A DNA stretch of 64,000 nt from Symsagittifera roscoffensis (Eukaryota; Xenacoelomorpha; Acoela; Convolutidae): positions 33,435,955 to 33,499,954 of the forward strand of contig NC_087070.1 in assembly GCF_963678635.1 (NCBI RefSeq). Reading direction: 5' to 3'. Made by a program: the position numbers and the translations under genes. Shown here one piece after another: positions 48,564 through 59,717 of this stretch (the first letter of the stretch is position 1; each line of letters opens with the position of its first letter). A model generated the notes under the pieces. That model did not search any database. It worked only from the letters and a program-made list of their open reading frames with translations, and was not told the origin of the DNA.

Positions 48564-48977
48564 TCATGTCATCTTGAAACCTATAGGAAATTTAGATGAA
48601 ATTATAACATGAGCAACATAAATACAATAAAGTCCGCACACGACCGAGTTAGCTGATTGGATTGGCTTATTCATCAGTATTTGGTTTTCCTCATGGATAG
48701 AACGTCTCATATTTTTGTATACATATGGATAGTTGTGTAGATTTCGTCCAAAAGGATCTGCAAAAAAAATTTGGCCACCAGCTTGAGCAAACAGTAACCA
48801 ATCAGTTCCTGGCTGGTCTGAGTTTGATGCGTTGACTATCATGAAAGTATTGTCGCGTTTCAATATTGTATTAAATGCTAAGTTAGCGGGAAAAATGCCT
48901 CGAAATCGATGTTTCAAATGCTTGCATCGGTTAATAAGCTCAGTATTATGCAAATTTTCCATTTTTCCCCGATTCAA
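48564..48977 (-). CDS. Adenain-like cysteine protease, copy 1
   Basis: Polinton maturation protease (peptidase C5-like fold), expected to process capsid proteins. 137 residues from ATG 48977, 19 bp after the capsid stop. Family features: NASNSDQPGTDWLLFAQ (residues 49-65), IFFADPFG (70-77), oxyanion Gln in PIQSAN (Q107) and the nucleophile in VVCGLYC (C114). The residue before Trp, normally the catalytic His, is Asp59 here (codon GAT). Length is close to the usual 120-220. Without the His the enzyme should be inactive or strongly changed. Both copies share this. The reading frame is otherwise intact. Confidence 0.85.
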   Translation of the reverse strand: MNRGKMENLHNTELINRCKHLKHRFRGIFPANLAFNTILKRDNTFMIVNASNSDQPGTDWLLFAQAGGQIFFADPFGRNLHNYPYVYKNMRRSIHEENQILMNKPIQSANSVVCGLYCIYVAHVIISSKFPIGFKMT

Positions 48978-48996
48978 TTCATTAGAGTGTTTTTAG

Positions 48997-50289
48997 CTAT
49001 TTTTCTATCGAACGCACGTAAACTGTTGATGCACGCTCTCCCATGAAAAGTAACTCTACATTTTCCCCCAGCGGTGCATCAAACTTCAGTTCTACTGAAA
49101 TGGTGCAATTGGTCAATTCAGGATGAATAAAGTCATGTGAAGTCTCCTGAGTAGATGTGAGATCAAATTCCATAATATAATGATTACAATAATTAGCCAA
49201 ACTGATTCCATGACTATTGTTAAAAACAAAGTCTAGAGCTTCCAATGTGTTATAGTATATTCTTTTGTTATCAGTCGTTGACACAGGAGTTCCTACAATG
49301 GGTAGGCCGTTTCGGTAAACAATGATTTCATTCAGCTGAAACTTTTGATAATGAAACGGGTTTGTTCGGTTAGTACCCAGGTATGCTGTATTTGAGCTCA
49401 TTGCCAAAATCATTCGACGAACTGGCTCTTTGGCAAAAACGTCTTCTTGTCGCCAACTTTGCACACCAGTTGTGGCCAAAAAGATTCGTGGCAAAACTTC
49501 AATATAATTGTATATTACAGGTGTTTTCAACAGAGTTTTTTCTTTCGATGAAAGTACAAAATCTGTTGCTGTCATTTTGCCCACATATAGGTTAGCCTCA
49601 CTGATTTGGACTTGGTAATGTTTATTAGCTTGCTCAGATATAATAACAAAGTCATTAGGAGATCGTCTCAGAGAAAGTCTTATTGTAACACCGCTGATAA
49701 GATGTTTGTCGCATGATAAAAAATCACAGGCAATTTTACCAAATAATCGGAATTCGCTTGATGCTGCTACGATTCGCTTACGTTCAGCGACATCTTCAGC
49801 TCGCACATTAGCACCATCAATTCCTGATGGATTATCTTCATAATAATAGCCTTGACAAGCAAGCCATGTTTTCTTTGCATCATTGCCGTGAAAAAATTCT
49901 GTCTCAATGAAACTCTTATGGGCAAAATTGGCATTAGTTTTTGAAATTTTTTCTCCATTCAGGGACATGGTGCATTCGGAAAATAAAGATGAAAGTGGAT
50001 TATTAATCAAATATGGTGTGTCTCTTTGCCTTGCCTCTGTAGGGTGAGTTCGCAGTACATTACCATTACTTTGAACAATGCGTGCTACAATCTCCAAGCG
50101 ATTTCGTTGAAGATCAATAAAGTTGTTTCTATCTCCGAAAACTTCAAATTCGAGCATGGGACCATCAGGTGAATAAGATGGACCAATTTTTTGAGTGAAT
50201 GCATTCTCAAATGTAACGAGTAGAGGAGGTTTTTCAAATAAATCTAATGAGCTGTGAGTTACTTCAGTTGGTAATAAACTAGAAATCAT
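48997..50289 (-). CDS. Polinton major capsid protein, copy 1
   Basis: 430-residue open frame from ATG 50289 to TAG 48997, the longest intact gene in the window. It belongs to the metazoan F54H12.2-like group, which corresponds to the Polinton double jelly-roll capsid protein. Features: SSLDLFEKPPLLVTFENAF near residue 13; EFEVFGDRNNFIDLQRNRL near 48-66; TPYLINNPLSSLFSECTMSL near 90; AFHKSF-type helix around NFAHKSFIETEF; TLEALDFVFNNSHGISLANY near 350; and a beta-rich C-terminus ending TVYVRSIEK. Neighbours on the same strand are the protease 19 bp downstream and a poly-Gln C-terminal fragment 33 bp upstream. It would form the icosahedral shell of a virion. Confidence 0.88.
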   Translation of the reverse strand: MISSLLPTEVTHSSLDLFEKPPLLVTFENAFTQKIGPSYSPDGPMLEFEVFGDRNNFIDLQRNRLEIVARIVQSNGNVLRTHPTEARQRDTPYLINNPLSSLFSECTMSLNGEKISKTNANFAHKSFIETEFFHGNDAKKTWLACQGYYYEDNPSGIDGANVRAEDVAERKRIVAASSEFRLFGKIACDFLSCDKHLISGVTIRLSLRRSPNDFVIISEQANKHYQVQISEANLYVGKMTATDFVLSSKEKTLLKTPVIYNYIEVLPRIFLATTGVQSWRQEDVFAKEPVRRMILAMSSNTAYLGTNRTNPFHYQKFQLNEIIVYRNGLPIVGTPVSTTDNKRIYYNTLEALDFVFNNSHGISLANYCNHYIMEFDLTSTQETSHDFIHPELTNCTISVELKFDAPLGENVELLFMGERASTVYVRSIEK

Positions 50290-50322
50290 TTCGTCCTTTG
50301 GTGAAAAAATTGGAGCGACTTC

Positions 50323-50387
50323 TCAGTGGAGTTCGTTTCTTAGGAATGAGAATTTTTCTTTTTCTTGTTGTTGTTGCTGTTGTTGTC
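50323..50387 (-). pseudogene. C-terminal fragment of the gene upstream of the capsid
   Basis: Minus-strand frame of seven Gln codons followed by EKEKFSFLRNELH and TGA at 50323-50325, 33 bp before the capsid ATG. It is cut on its N-terminal side by the duplication junction at 50387. It is likely the end of the gene whose start, MAAEEFVLIPKHVYIRDQ, lies at 59806 beyond the gap. Confidence 0.4.
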
Positions 50388-50659
50388 TTGGTTGGTGCAT
50401 GTTTTCCCTTTGACTTTGACAATTCAAACTTTACTGCGTTCTATTGTGGATTTTTTTGTAATCTTTATTGCCACCTGTGGAATTAAATGAAATGCTGTGA
50501 TATTGGTAAGTTTATATTGTTGTTTTGAATACCCTCGTCTCGATTAGAGTTGATTATTTTACTTTTCGGTCAAAAGAACAATTTTGAAAAGCTTTATTTC
50601 CTGAATGAAAAGTACTTCCTGAATAAAGCTAATCATTTACATTTATAATCAGAACTTAG

Positions 50660-53600
50660 TTAGTCAGAATCGTCTAATATAATAGCTTGTCGATTTAAGC
50701 ACCGCCCTTTAGATGGTCTAATTTCTTCCCGCTCGTTTTCTTCTCGAGCTTCAATGTCCAAATAGGGGCAGTTGTACGCTGCTGGTTCTGACTCATTTTG
50801 CCAACTTAGCTGGTCGAAATCTACCAAATCCTGTTCTAGCTCTTGAACAGTGTATGTTGGTTGGTTGGTTGAAGCCCATATCTGGTGATGTAAAAAGATC
50901 CACGTTATATCCCCCTGCGCTTCTATAGCTTCGGCCAAATCCTCCCTTCCGTTATCGGTGGGAGTGGGGACCATGTCTACGTCGTATTCGTCTCAGTCCA
51001 TGGTGCACCCAATTTCTCTTATGAACATATCCTCACGCAAACGTTTATGTCCAAAAGGACTAGTAGTTACTCTGTCTGGATGTATATAGCGCTTATTGTC
51101 AAATGCGCTCAGGGAAATTTTGTTCTTTATTATGGTTTGTAAATTGTGATTACAGGAATTTATCCGCACATTTTTTGACCGGACCAGCGAACATTAAGTC
51201 AAAGTTTCTTTGTATTTATTATGGGTTAGCTCCCTTTTTGTATATTTTGAAATTCCTTTTGCACTTTTCTTATCAGAGCCTAAAAAAGAAAAAACAATCG
51301 ATTATTTCAAATTTTTAACAGTTTTTTTCCCTTTTCCACATAAATACCTCCCTTCCCCCTCCCCCACCACTCACTACATAATCTTATGATTTGTTTTTGT
51401 TGCCCTTTTCTAAAATGGTAATTGCAAACTAAAAGAAAAAAAAGAAACTTACCTGAAGAAATAATGCTGTACAGTTTGGACTTTAGTCCGACGCGTACTC
51501 CTGTATGATCTCCCCAGCAAACTCGTCCTTGAATTTGAGGGTAACGCGCAAATTCTCGTTGGTGTAGAGGGGGTGGGTGGCTGGTAGAGTTGAAACGTCA
51601 AAGTGATTTCGCAGTTCATGGTTTTTCTCAATTTCATTGTAGAGATCTTTGCTGCGGATTTCATTCAGGAACGAATCAGTGTCCGAATGTAGAAGAGTTG
51701 CGTCAAAGTTTTTCTTGATTATGTTGTAATGGAACTGGAACATGTTAAATCTAGTATCGTTGCACCAACAATTGTGGGCTTATCCCATTTTATGTTCACA
51801 GGTTTTGAGGTTACAGAAACAAAGTGTTGGTCAACTTTTTTTACACTGCTAAATCTTTTTTTCATTGATAAATTTTGCAGTTCTTCGGTATTGCGATTAA
51901 TATCTACATTATGTCGATTCCTTTTTGATTTGCAGAATTTTCCAAAAGCACTATTTATTATTTGCTTGAAGAAATCTTGTTCAAACTTGGTAGTCGCTTT
52001 TTTTCGGAGCTCAGTGTTCAACTGAACATATGGTGCAATAAATTTTTCTTGTCTAAACTGCAGTACTCGATTTATTTTTTTAATTTTCAAACCAAGTTCG
52101 ACATAGAGCTGAAGTGTTGTGTTAGGTATTGTACAGTATAGTTTTTCTTTGGAAAGAAGTTTTGTATGAGCTTTGGCGTAGTGCCCACTTTATCCGAAAG
52201 GTTCAATTTTTTCAACATGTCCAATTGAAGCTCACTGAGCCATATTTTGGACACATTTTTTTTTGTTGGGGCGAGTGGGTAATCCAAATGTGCATCGTGC
52301 AAATGATTGGGGTATAAAAGATCGACGTCTAAATTATATCCAATTTCGGATTCTCTGCCTGTGTTGAGCATTTCGGCTATAGTTACTTGGTCATTAAACT
52401 CAAATGAGTTAAGTGGAAGAGGAAATTCCCCCATAATCCCGCCATATAAATTGTTCGCGTCTATCATGAAGAGGAAAGCGTTAGGCTGTTTAGGGTCGTA
52501 ATTTTTCACAAATTTATTGTTGGCGGAAACAAGTCTTTTTCCAAACACACTAGCAATGCCCCCCTGATCAGGTTTTCTGCCATATCCAAGTGCTCCCTAT
52601 CAGTGAGTAAATGGAGGTCAGCCTTGCATGTTCGCAAAAATGCATCCCCTGAGAGATTGCTAACCGTGAAATATTGAGCACAATCTAGCTTATATGTTTC
52701 ATAACACACTCGCCTAAACTCTTCAAAAACGCATGCAAGAATCAAGGTATCAGTCGTTAGATACAAATCGCTGTATTCGCCCAAAGTCTGAAAACCGAAA
52801 CGAGTGTACACTAACCATGCATGTTGGTATTCTTTTTCACTGACACTAAAAACACCTCCCTGCAGCGTGTTGGTCCACTTGTCGCGTGCCCGTGGTCCAT
52901 ATTCTGTGTATCTTGCATGGCTGTCAACATACGAGTAGGGGAAGTAACCTTTTTGTCGAATCAATGCTTTATCTTCTTCCGGTCGGGTAGCAAAGTGGTT
53001 ATTGAGATATGTAAATTTTTCCACGGGTAGATTCCGAGCTAGCTCGTCTAGTGAGCTGTTCATAAATTTACAACTGTCCACAAAACGGATTTCTTCGTAG
53101 ACATTCTGGACATTTCCTTTTTCGTTAGTGTACAATCTAATCCACACTTTCATCGTAAGTGAAATAAATTTTTCGTCATTAAGTGGAATGACCGAAAAGG
53201 TGTTTCTGGTTTTGGTATCATGCAGACTCTTCAGTACATGGTGCAAATCATAATTCTGGAGATTGTGGGCAAACACAGGGGTGAATTGTATGGTACATCT
53301 CAGAATTGTATGGTACGTCTCAGACTGTTTTGAGCCCATCCGAGGAATGATCCATCGAAATGATTATGGTCCAAAACTTTCGCGTTAGTTTCGGAGAATT
53401 CCTCTTCGCAAATCCAGTTGTTGTCACTGTCTTCAAGAATAGTGGTGCTTCCAAGGTAGTTCGGGTATCGTCGTTTTTTATTATGAAAGTCACGCGCCAA
53501 TACTTCCAGCATTCGAACGAATTTAGTCATCGCGTCCACTCCTCGATGAAGTGCAAAAAAACGCCGGTTTCGGGTTTCCAGCTTCCACAACTACAAGGCA

Positions 53601-54556
53601 AAAACTGCTGGGCTTATGTTTTTCAATCACGGTTGTGCTCGAGCAGGTAGGATTATTTCTCACTGTCTCCACTTTTTCCAGCAGAGACTCCAAATCAAAG
53701 TAAACCGCGAATGGGCTATAGCTTCAAGCACCGATGTTTTTGAAGCCTACGCTGCTCCTGCAATCATTTGGCATGGTAAAGATTGCTGGTTCGTTCACCA
53801 TGCAGTTTAACTGGTGGTGCTCAAATCGTTCCTCAGATGAACATCGGTGGAAGCAGTTTCGTCACAGCATGTTTCTCGATCTCAGTTTTCTTTTTTGCAT
53901 TTTTCTCACTATACATATATATATATGTATAGTTCAAGTTTGGTCTATGCAATCATAGAATTGGTCCTGGGTCCATCCTTGAACGTCTACAGCAAGCATT
54001 TTGCAATTGGCTAAGATGGTTATTTCTTCTTCTGTGCCATCTGCTTTTTCTTTTTCAAGAGTTACTTCTGCCGACAATTGAGCTTTCTGAGGCTTATACA
54101 TAGTATTCTGATGTATCAGTTCTTCGATATCGTCTCTCTTAGTCACGAATAGCGCTAGTAGGTCCCCATCCATTTCCATCGGCACTATATCATATGTCCT
54201 GACTGCTCCATCAAAAGCTATCTCAGGCTGTATAGATGTGAGGATTTCTCGGCTCACATCATATGCTGGCAGACCGTGTTCGTTTCGCATGTGCGCAGCA
54301 TATGCGCGATCATTTTGGAACACATTCATGTCGTGGAGACAAATTCTACTTTCTTCCGTTTCATCGATTGTTTTGTGACGCTCCACCACATGTTCCCAAG
54401 TGACACGAAGTGATTTATCCTCTAGTTCACAGTGACCACAGATGTAGTCGGTTTTGACAGGATCAATCGTTTGAACAGCCATAAGATGTTTTTTGAGGCT
54501 TCGCCGGTCGCTCAGTTTTTTTGGCAGAGATTACAGGGTACGACTTTTGTAGACAT
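50660..54556 (-). pseudogene. Protein-primed family B DNA polymerase, copy 2, broken
   Basis: Same gene and motif order as copy 1, offset by 9998-10001 bp. The breaks are shared: the 20-bp duplication (53281-53320), the shifts near 52103, 51743 and 51488, the stop in the last exon near 50993, and the intron at 51280-51452. One clear difference is the C run at 52559-52564, with 6 C against 5 in copy 1, giving a different false C-terminus before the next frame. His at 43109 in copy 1 (VHNVYEE) reads Gln here (VQNVYEE). Confidence 0.88.
51280..51452 (-). other. Intron in the polymerase gene (copy 2)
   Basis: Same GTAAGT donor and TTTTTTAG acceptor as in copy 1, 173 bp. One base just upstream of the donor differs (CCTGAAGAAA instead of CCTGAAAAAA on the plus strand). 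Confidence 0.65.
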
Positions 54557-56201
54557 TGCGAGGTTGTTTGTTGAGAATTTTGATATTTCGGAAATCAAGG
54601 CTCAATTAAAGCAGATACTGGCTTACAAGTCAAAACAGTTCAAGTGATTTTCCGTTTGTTTTACGACTGCGATTAAATCTGTTTAGATTTTCAAACTTTT
54701 TCTATCATTTGTTTAATTGCCAAACTAGGAGTGGTTTCCTAAGGTGGAGCTTAGATTAATGAATTCGAGAGGGTGCGCCCAAGTTGCACTCAGATACATC
54801 AAAGAAAACCATTTGAGCTCATTTTATAAACCTATAAAATAGTCTCATAAATCAACCAAATTTTCTGAATTAACCACAAAGTTCCTAAACAAGTTTTGTA
54901 GCTTCAAACAATTCATCGGCACTCAATTCAGAAAGACCTCACCCGAGTAGACCTAAGCCCAGCAGAGTGAAATGAAAGCTTTACACCGAATGTAGTTAAT
55001 CATCAATTGAGCTGTAAAAATAGCTCAAACTAGGAATGGAAGAGAGCAACTCCAAGGTGATCAATAAAAGGCGCTACTGTAATTGATGGGCGGTTTTTTG
55101 TTTACGAGTTAAAAAAACAGGATCAAATCTGAAATCAAAATTTTTGATTAAATTGCAAATTTTGTTATGTTGTTGTAATTGATAAATTTGTTAGTTTTGA
55201 TTAACCGCTCCAGCTAAAAATGAAAACTGGTGTTCTTGTTTTCCAGCTATCGATGAACGTCAGAGAAGTGATAAAGCTTCATATCAAAAAAATTTTAAAA
55301 ATTAAACAATGGGAATTTTTCATGTCAAACTTCTGATAAAATCAAAAAAATCAAACAGGTCAATTTTTTTTTTTTATTTTTTTTGTTTTTTATTAAATTC
55401 ATTCAGCGTATATGTTCACTGATTCAGGTATCTGTTAGGTCCTTTGCAGTGTTTCAGCTTTTATTTTTAGATGGTTTCCACTGCAGGGTGTTGAGGACCA
55501 TTGGCTCAGTGGATATGCAGTCCTTTCAAAAACCACCAAATATCTTTAGAAACGTGGCCGCCTAGACTCGAAAACGGCGGCTACGCCTTGTTTTTGACCC
55601 CGCTAAGACTAAAAAAAATTGGTTTCATCCATTTCTGAGCACGCCTTTATAGTGAACGACACTTAGCCAACGTTAAATTTTAACGAATTCCGATTATCTC
55701 AAAAATTACATTTCGGAAAGCTTTGTATAGAGGCACTGCGGGTTTCATCAGCCGTAATACCATTGTAGCAACAGTATGAGACAAAGTTGCAGTTCAAGAA
55801 ATCAATTTTGCATTTTTTTCTGGTTTCGGTTTTGAACAAAAATAACATGTTAAGTGTTGCATATACAGGCAATCTTTCCTTAGCTAACTTGATCACCTAC
55901 TACTGGTTGAAACTAGAGGATAATTTTTGATACCAGTATTTGTTTTTTAACAAAATTTTGAAATTCTTAACATTTTTTTTTTCAAAAACGAATTTTTTTT
56001 TTAAAATTTGTTTCTTTTTGTTTAGTTTTATTCTTTCAAAGATTGCTGAAAAAGTTTACAGAGCAAACTTTAAGTTAGAAAAAGTCAGAAACAAAACATG
56101 AACAAATATTCAGCCACAATAATTTAAAAAAACTTATCAAACTAAATAATAAACCCCCAAACTGGTGCACTCTCGGTGGAAACAAAGTTTTTTTTTGAGT
56201 T
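54557..56201. other. Inter-gene region, copy 2, no gene called
   Basis: Near-identical to 44556-46201, with small homopolymer differences near 55365-55385 that shorten the weak plus-strand frame found in copy 1. That instability argues against a gene there. Confidence 0.4.
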
Positions 56202-56765
56202 TCAGAGATTTCTAAATTGCAGTTTGCGGTTTTTCGGCGCAAAGCAAGCATTGATAGGCGGCGTCTCAGCTACTAAGATTGGCGCAGTGGGACTTTGACT
56301 GCTGGAAGAAGAAGCAGAAGGAGTGTGCTGCTGCTGTTGTTGAGTGATTGAAAAAATATCCGGTTTTATTGGGGTTTTGGGCGTCTGCTCGTCCTCATCT
56401 TTTTTTTCTGTTGAATCTGGCGATTTAATCGACTCAATGTTCAAGTAAATTTCTTGCTCTGCTAAATCTCTAATGGATCCTTCCTGATTTTCGTAGAAGG
56501 GGATCGATTGGCAATCGTAGTCAAACAGTATTTTTCTCGGTGAACGATCGATGCAAGTAGGGTCTTGAATATCTGTGCGCTCCAGCGCAGGATACCATAC
56601 AGTCACACAATAATTCTCGTAGACCTGTTTTCTGCTTTGCATGAGGATACCAATTTGATCTAGCAAATAATTGGGTAACATCATGTGGTTTTTAGTGACC
56701 CATTCATCGAATTCTCTGCTTCCTGGATCAAGATCGTTCAAAGGACTTGCTTTTCGATGACGCAT
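56202..56765 (-). CDS. 187-residue Q/S-rich protein, copy 2
   Basis: Same length and frame as 46202-46765. Amino-acid differences (L35, N50, C80) are frequent compared with silent changes in this short gene, suggesting relaxed constraint after duplication or base errors in one copy. Confidence 0.6.
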   Translation of the reverse strand: MRHRKASPLNDLDPGSREFDEWVTKNHMMLPNYLLDQIGILMQSRKQVYENYCVTVWYPALERTDIQDPTCIDRSPRKILFDYDCQSIPFYENQEGSIRDLAEQEIYLNIESIKSPDSTEKKDEDEQTPKTPIKPDIFSITQQQQQHTPSASSSSSQSPTAPILVAETPPINACFAPKNRKLQFRNL

Positions 56766-57148
56766 TTTCCGTTATTGTTGAACCACTACGATAGAATTTC
56801 CGGTATACGTTTGATATAATATAGCTCTTTTAAGAGAATTAATTGAAATAATTTGCAGTGGAGTTGCCATCGTTGAAAATTTTGTTTTGTTTGATTTTGA
56901 GAGATTGAATAAAAACAGTGAGTAGATTTAGTTTGACCTACCACTCATAGTTTTTTTACTGCTGGTGGTCCAAATTTAGCCAATTACCATAAATCTGGTT
57001 TTGTAAAAATTTAATATGTTTTAAGGCTTTTGCAATTAAAGTAGAAATGTGAACGCTTCGAAAATCTATACTTCAAAGAAACAGCATGGTGCCTTTTTAT
57101 GATACCCTAAGCACAAAGTGACAGAAGTTTTACACTTCAATATGAGAT

Positions 57149-58319
57149 AACATGCATGCCGCCAGGGTAAAAACGTTGAGATTTATGAGCAAAAATGGGA
57201 ATTTGCCAGACAGATTTGACATGTATAACTTAAACTCATAGATTTCCAACTGCAAACAAATTAAAAGTCCCCAATGAATCTTAAGGAATACCGTAAAAGA
57301 AAACGCCCGAGTTAATCTATTCACCGGCTGGGTAAATCATTCTTAATTTGTCTCTTGACTGATACGGTTGAATAAAATTACCGCTACCCAACTAAGTACA
57401 CGCTTGAAAGTGAAACTAACTTTTTTGATGACTTTCGTGATATTTCTTCAGGAGAAAAACGTATAATCAGAGTTGGAACAAAAACATTTGAAAAAACAGG
57501 TACCTATTTTACTCTAAAATTGTAAAAGAAAACTGACCAAGAGGTGTTCAAAATGTATGAAGCAAATACTTTGACGTCGAGATAATTTGATTGTTCAGCA
57601 GATAATTATTCAAAAGTAAAAAAAAAATGATCGAAGCACCAACTGGTGAAAAGATTTAAACTTTCACAACAGGGAACGATAAACCTAAAAAACGACGATA
57701 CAAATCAAAACGATCGGTTTACTCCGAAAAAGACTGTAACAGTGAAAACGGAGACGATGATGAAGAAGATTATTCCAAGAAAAAATGTCGAGTGGCTTGA
57801 GTAAATTGAAAAAAAAAAAACAGTTTCATTTTTTCATTACCAGAATGGTTGAAGCAATGTATGAACAATCGCCGATATACTTCAAGCAATTTCGGAAAAA
57901 CTTAAAATATATATTTTTCTGAACAATGAACCCGACGTTTCTGACCTTCAAATCTATTCAAATCAGAGCGAATTTTGTTGCCAATCTCCCGCCAATGGTC
58001 AGCCTAATTACCACGTTCTTATCGAAGTTACAAGAGAATGCACTCAAGCAGTTAACAAGATGACCTTAAAATCTTTTTTGTGCCTTGCCTCCTTTCCTCT
58101 TTTAAATGTTTGATTATGGGGTTCAGCAAATATCATCTATCAGGACCACTGATGGAAAAAATGAAAGTGGCTGTTAACTACAGTTCGACTAACAACCTTG
58201 ACACCGCCGGATTTTCTTTGCGAAAACGATTGCCGCAGATTTGCTTTGCATCACAGACTCGATCCATTCAAACTCAAACTGATCTATTTACTAATGTAAC
58301 CATTGAACGTTTTTTTTGA
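57149..58319 (+). pseudogene. Plus-strand coding remnants, copy 2
   Basis: Same series of plus-strand pieces as at 47149-48318 with the same stops. One visible change is MVEAMYEQSPIYFKQ in place of MVEAIYEQSPIYFKQ. Shared stops show the damage predates the duplication. Confidence 0.35.
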
Positions 58320-58509
58320 GTTTTGAATAGGGATAATGCTGCTGAATTTCATCGAGTGGGTATAGTCGATTATAGATTGATTCAAATACTTTGTTTGTTA
58401 AATTTATAATGGAGAAGAAACACAATTTCTGAAAAATATCTGTGAAGCCTGAGATAATTCCAGCGGTATGTTTTCTAGCAACCATAAAACGTGTTTTCTT
58501 CAAAATCAT
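58291..58509 (-). CDS. 72-residue ORF after the protease, copy 2
   Basis: Identical translation to 48290-48508. Confidence 0.4.
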   Translation of the reverse strand: MILKKTRFMVARKHTAGIISGFTDIFQKLCFFSIINLTNKVFESIYNRLYPLDEIQQHYPYSKLKKNVQWLH

Positions 58510-58564
58510 TAAAAAATTGCATCAGTATCACAAAGTTATAACTTCATATGTTTAGCAAAACGCA

Positions 58565-58972
58565 TCATGTCATCTTGAAACCTATAGGAAATTTAGATGA
58601 AATTATAACATGAGCAACATAAATACAATAAAGTCCGCACACGACCGAGTTAGCTGATTGGATTGGCTTATTCATCAGTATTTGGTTTTCCTCATGGATA
58701 GAACGTCTCATATTTTTGTATACATATGGATAGTTGTGTAGATTTCGTCCAAAAGGATCTGCAAAAAAAATTTGGCCACCAGCTTGAGCAAACAGTAACC
58801 AATCAGTTCCTGGCTGGTCTGAGTTTGATGCGTTCATGAAAGTATTGTCGCGTTTCAATATTGTATTAAATGCTAAGTTAGCGGGAAAAATGCCTCGAAA
58901 TCGATGTTTCAAATGCTTGCATCGGTTAATAAGCTCAGTATTATGCAAATTTTCCATTTTTCCCCGATTCAA
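58565..58972 (-). CDS. Adenain-like cysteine protease, copy 2
   Basis: 135 residues. A 6-bp in-frame deletion removes Ile-Val before NASNSDQPG compared with copy 1. That segment lies just ahead of the strand carrying the expected catalytic residue. GTDW (Asp for His), FADPFG and VVCGLYC are as in copy 1. Confidence 0.82.
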   Translation of the reverse strand: MNRGKMENLHNTELINRCKHLKHRFRGIFPANLAFNTILKRDNTFMNASNSDQPGTDWLLFAQAGGQIFFADPFGRNLHNYPYVYKNMRRSIHEENQILMNKPIQSANSVVCGLYCIYVAHVIISSKFPIGFKMT

Positions 58973-58991
58973 TTCATTAGAGTGTTTTTAG

Positions 58992-59517
58992 CTATTTTTC
59001 TATCGGAACGCACGTAAACTGTTGATGCACGCTCTCCATGAAAAGTAACTCTACATTTTCCCCCAGCGGTGCATCAAACTTCAGTTCTACTGAAATGGTG
59101 CAATTGGTCAATCAGGATGAATAAAGTCATGTGAAGTCTCCTGAGTAGATGTGAGATCAAATTCCATAATATAATGATTACAATAATTAGCCAAACTGAT
59201 TCCATGACTATTGTTAAAAACAAAGTCTAGAGCTTCCAATGTGTTATAGTATATTCTTTTGTTATCAGTCGTTGACACAGGAGTTCCTACAATGGGTAGG
59301 CCGTTTCGGTAAACAATGATTTCATTCAGCTGAAACTTTTGATAATGAAACGGGTTTGTTCGGTTAGTACCCAGGTATGCTGTATTTGAGCTCATTGCCA
59401 AAATCATTCGACGAACTGGCTCTTTGGCAAAAACGTCTTCTTGTCGCCAACTTTGCACACCAGTTGTGGCCAAAAAGATTCGTGGCAAAACTTCAATATA
59501 ATTGTATATTACAGGTG
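58992..59517 (-). pseudogene. Major capsid protein, copy 2, C-terminal part only
   Basis: Continues the capsid frame of copy 1 from about codon 256 onward, then is lost into the N run. Three single-base indels close to the 3' end (extra G at about 59006, missing C at about 59037, missing T at about 59113) disrupt the last 40 codons. Their clustering beside an assembly gap makes consensus error likely. Confidence 0.75.
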
Positions 59518-59717
59518 NNNNNNNNNNNNNNNNNNNNNNNNNNNNNNNNNNNNNNNNNNNNNNNNNNNNNNNNNNNNNNNNNNNNNNNNNNNNNNNNNNN
59601 NNNNNNNNNNNNNNNNNNNNNNNNNNNNNNNNNNNNNNNNNNNNNNNNNNNNNNNNNNNNNNNNNNNNNNNNNNNNNNNNNNNNNNNNNNNNNNNNNNNN
59701 NNNNNNNNNNNNNNNNN
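59518..59717. other. Assembly gap, exactly 200 N
   Basis: A round-number N run. By comparison with copy 1, at least 766 bp of capsid gene (49524-50289) plus most of the upstream gene should lie here. The gap is therefore a placeholder, not a measured length. Confidence 0.95.

Larger units (their letters stand above)
40390..50387. repeat. 9998-bp internal block, copy 1
   Basis: Starts at TTGGTTGGTGCATGTTTTCCC on the inner edge of the left terminal repeat. It ends after a GTTGTTGTTGCTGTTGTTGTC run, where the same TTGGTTGGTGCATG begins again at 50388. Contents: polymerase, the 187-residue gene, the 72-residue ORF, protease and capsid. The offset to copy 2 stays between 9998 and 10001 over the block until close to the protease. 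Confidence 0.95.
50388..59517. repeat. 9998-bp internal block, copy 2, cut by the gap
   Basis: Near-identical repeat of 40390-49523. Differences seen by eye are mostly single substitutions (for example at 40929/50930 and 43107/53106), homopolymer length changes (C run 42561 against 52559) and a 6-bp deletion in the protease. Three 1-bp indels fall within about 80 bp near 59005-59115. The copy stops at the N run, so its right boundary is unknown. Confidence 0.95.
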
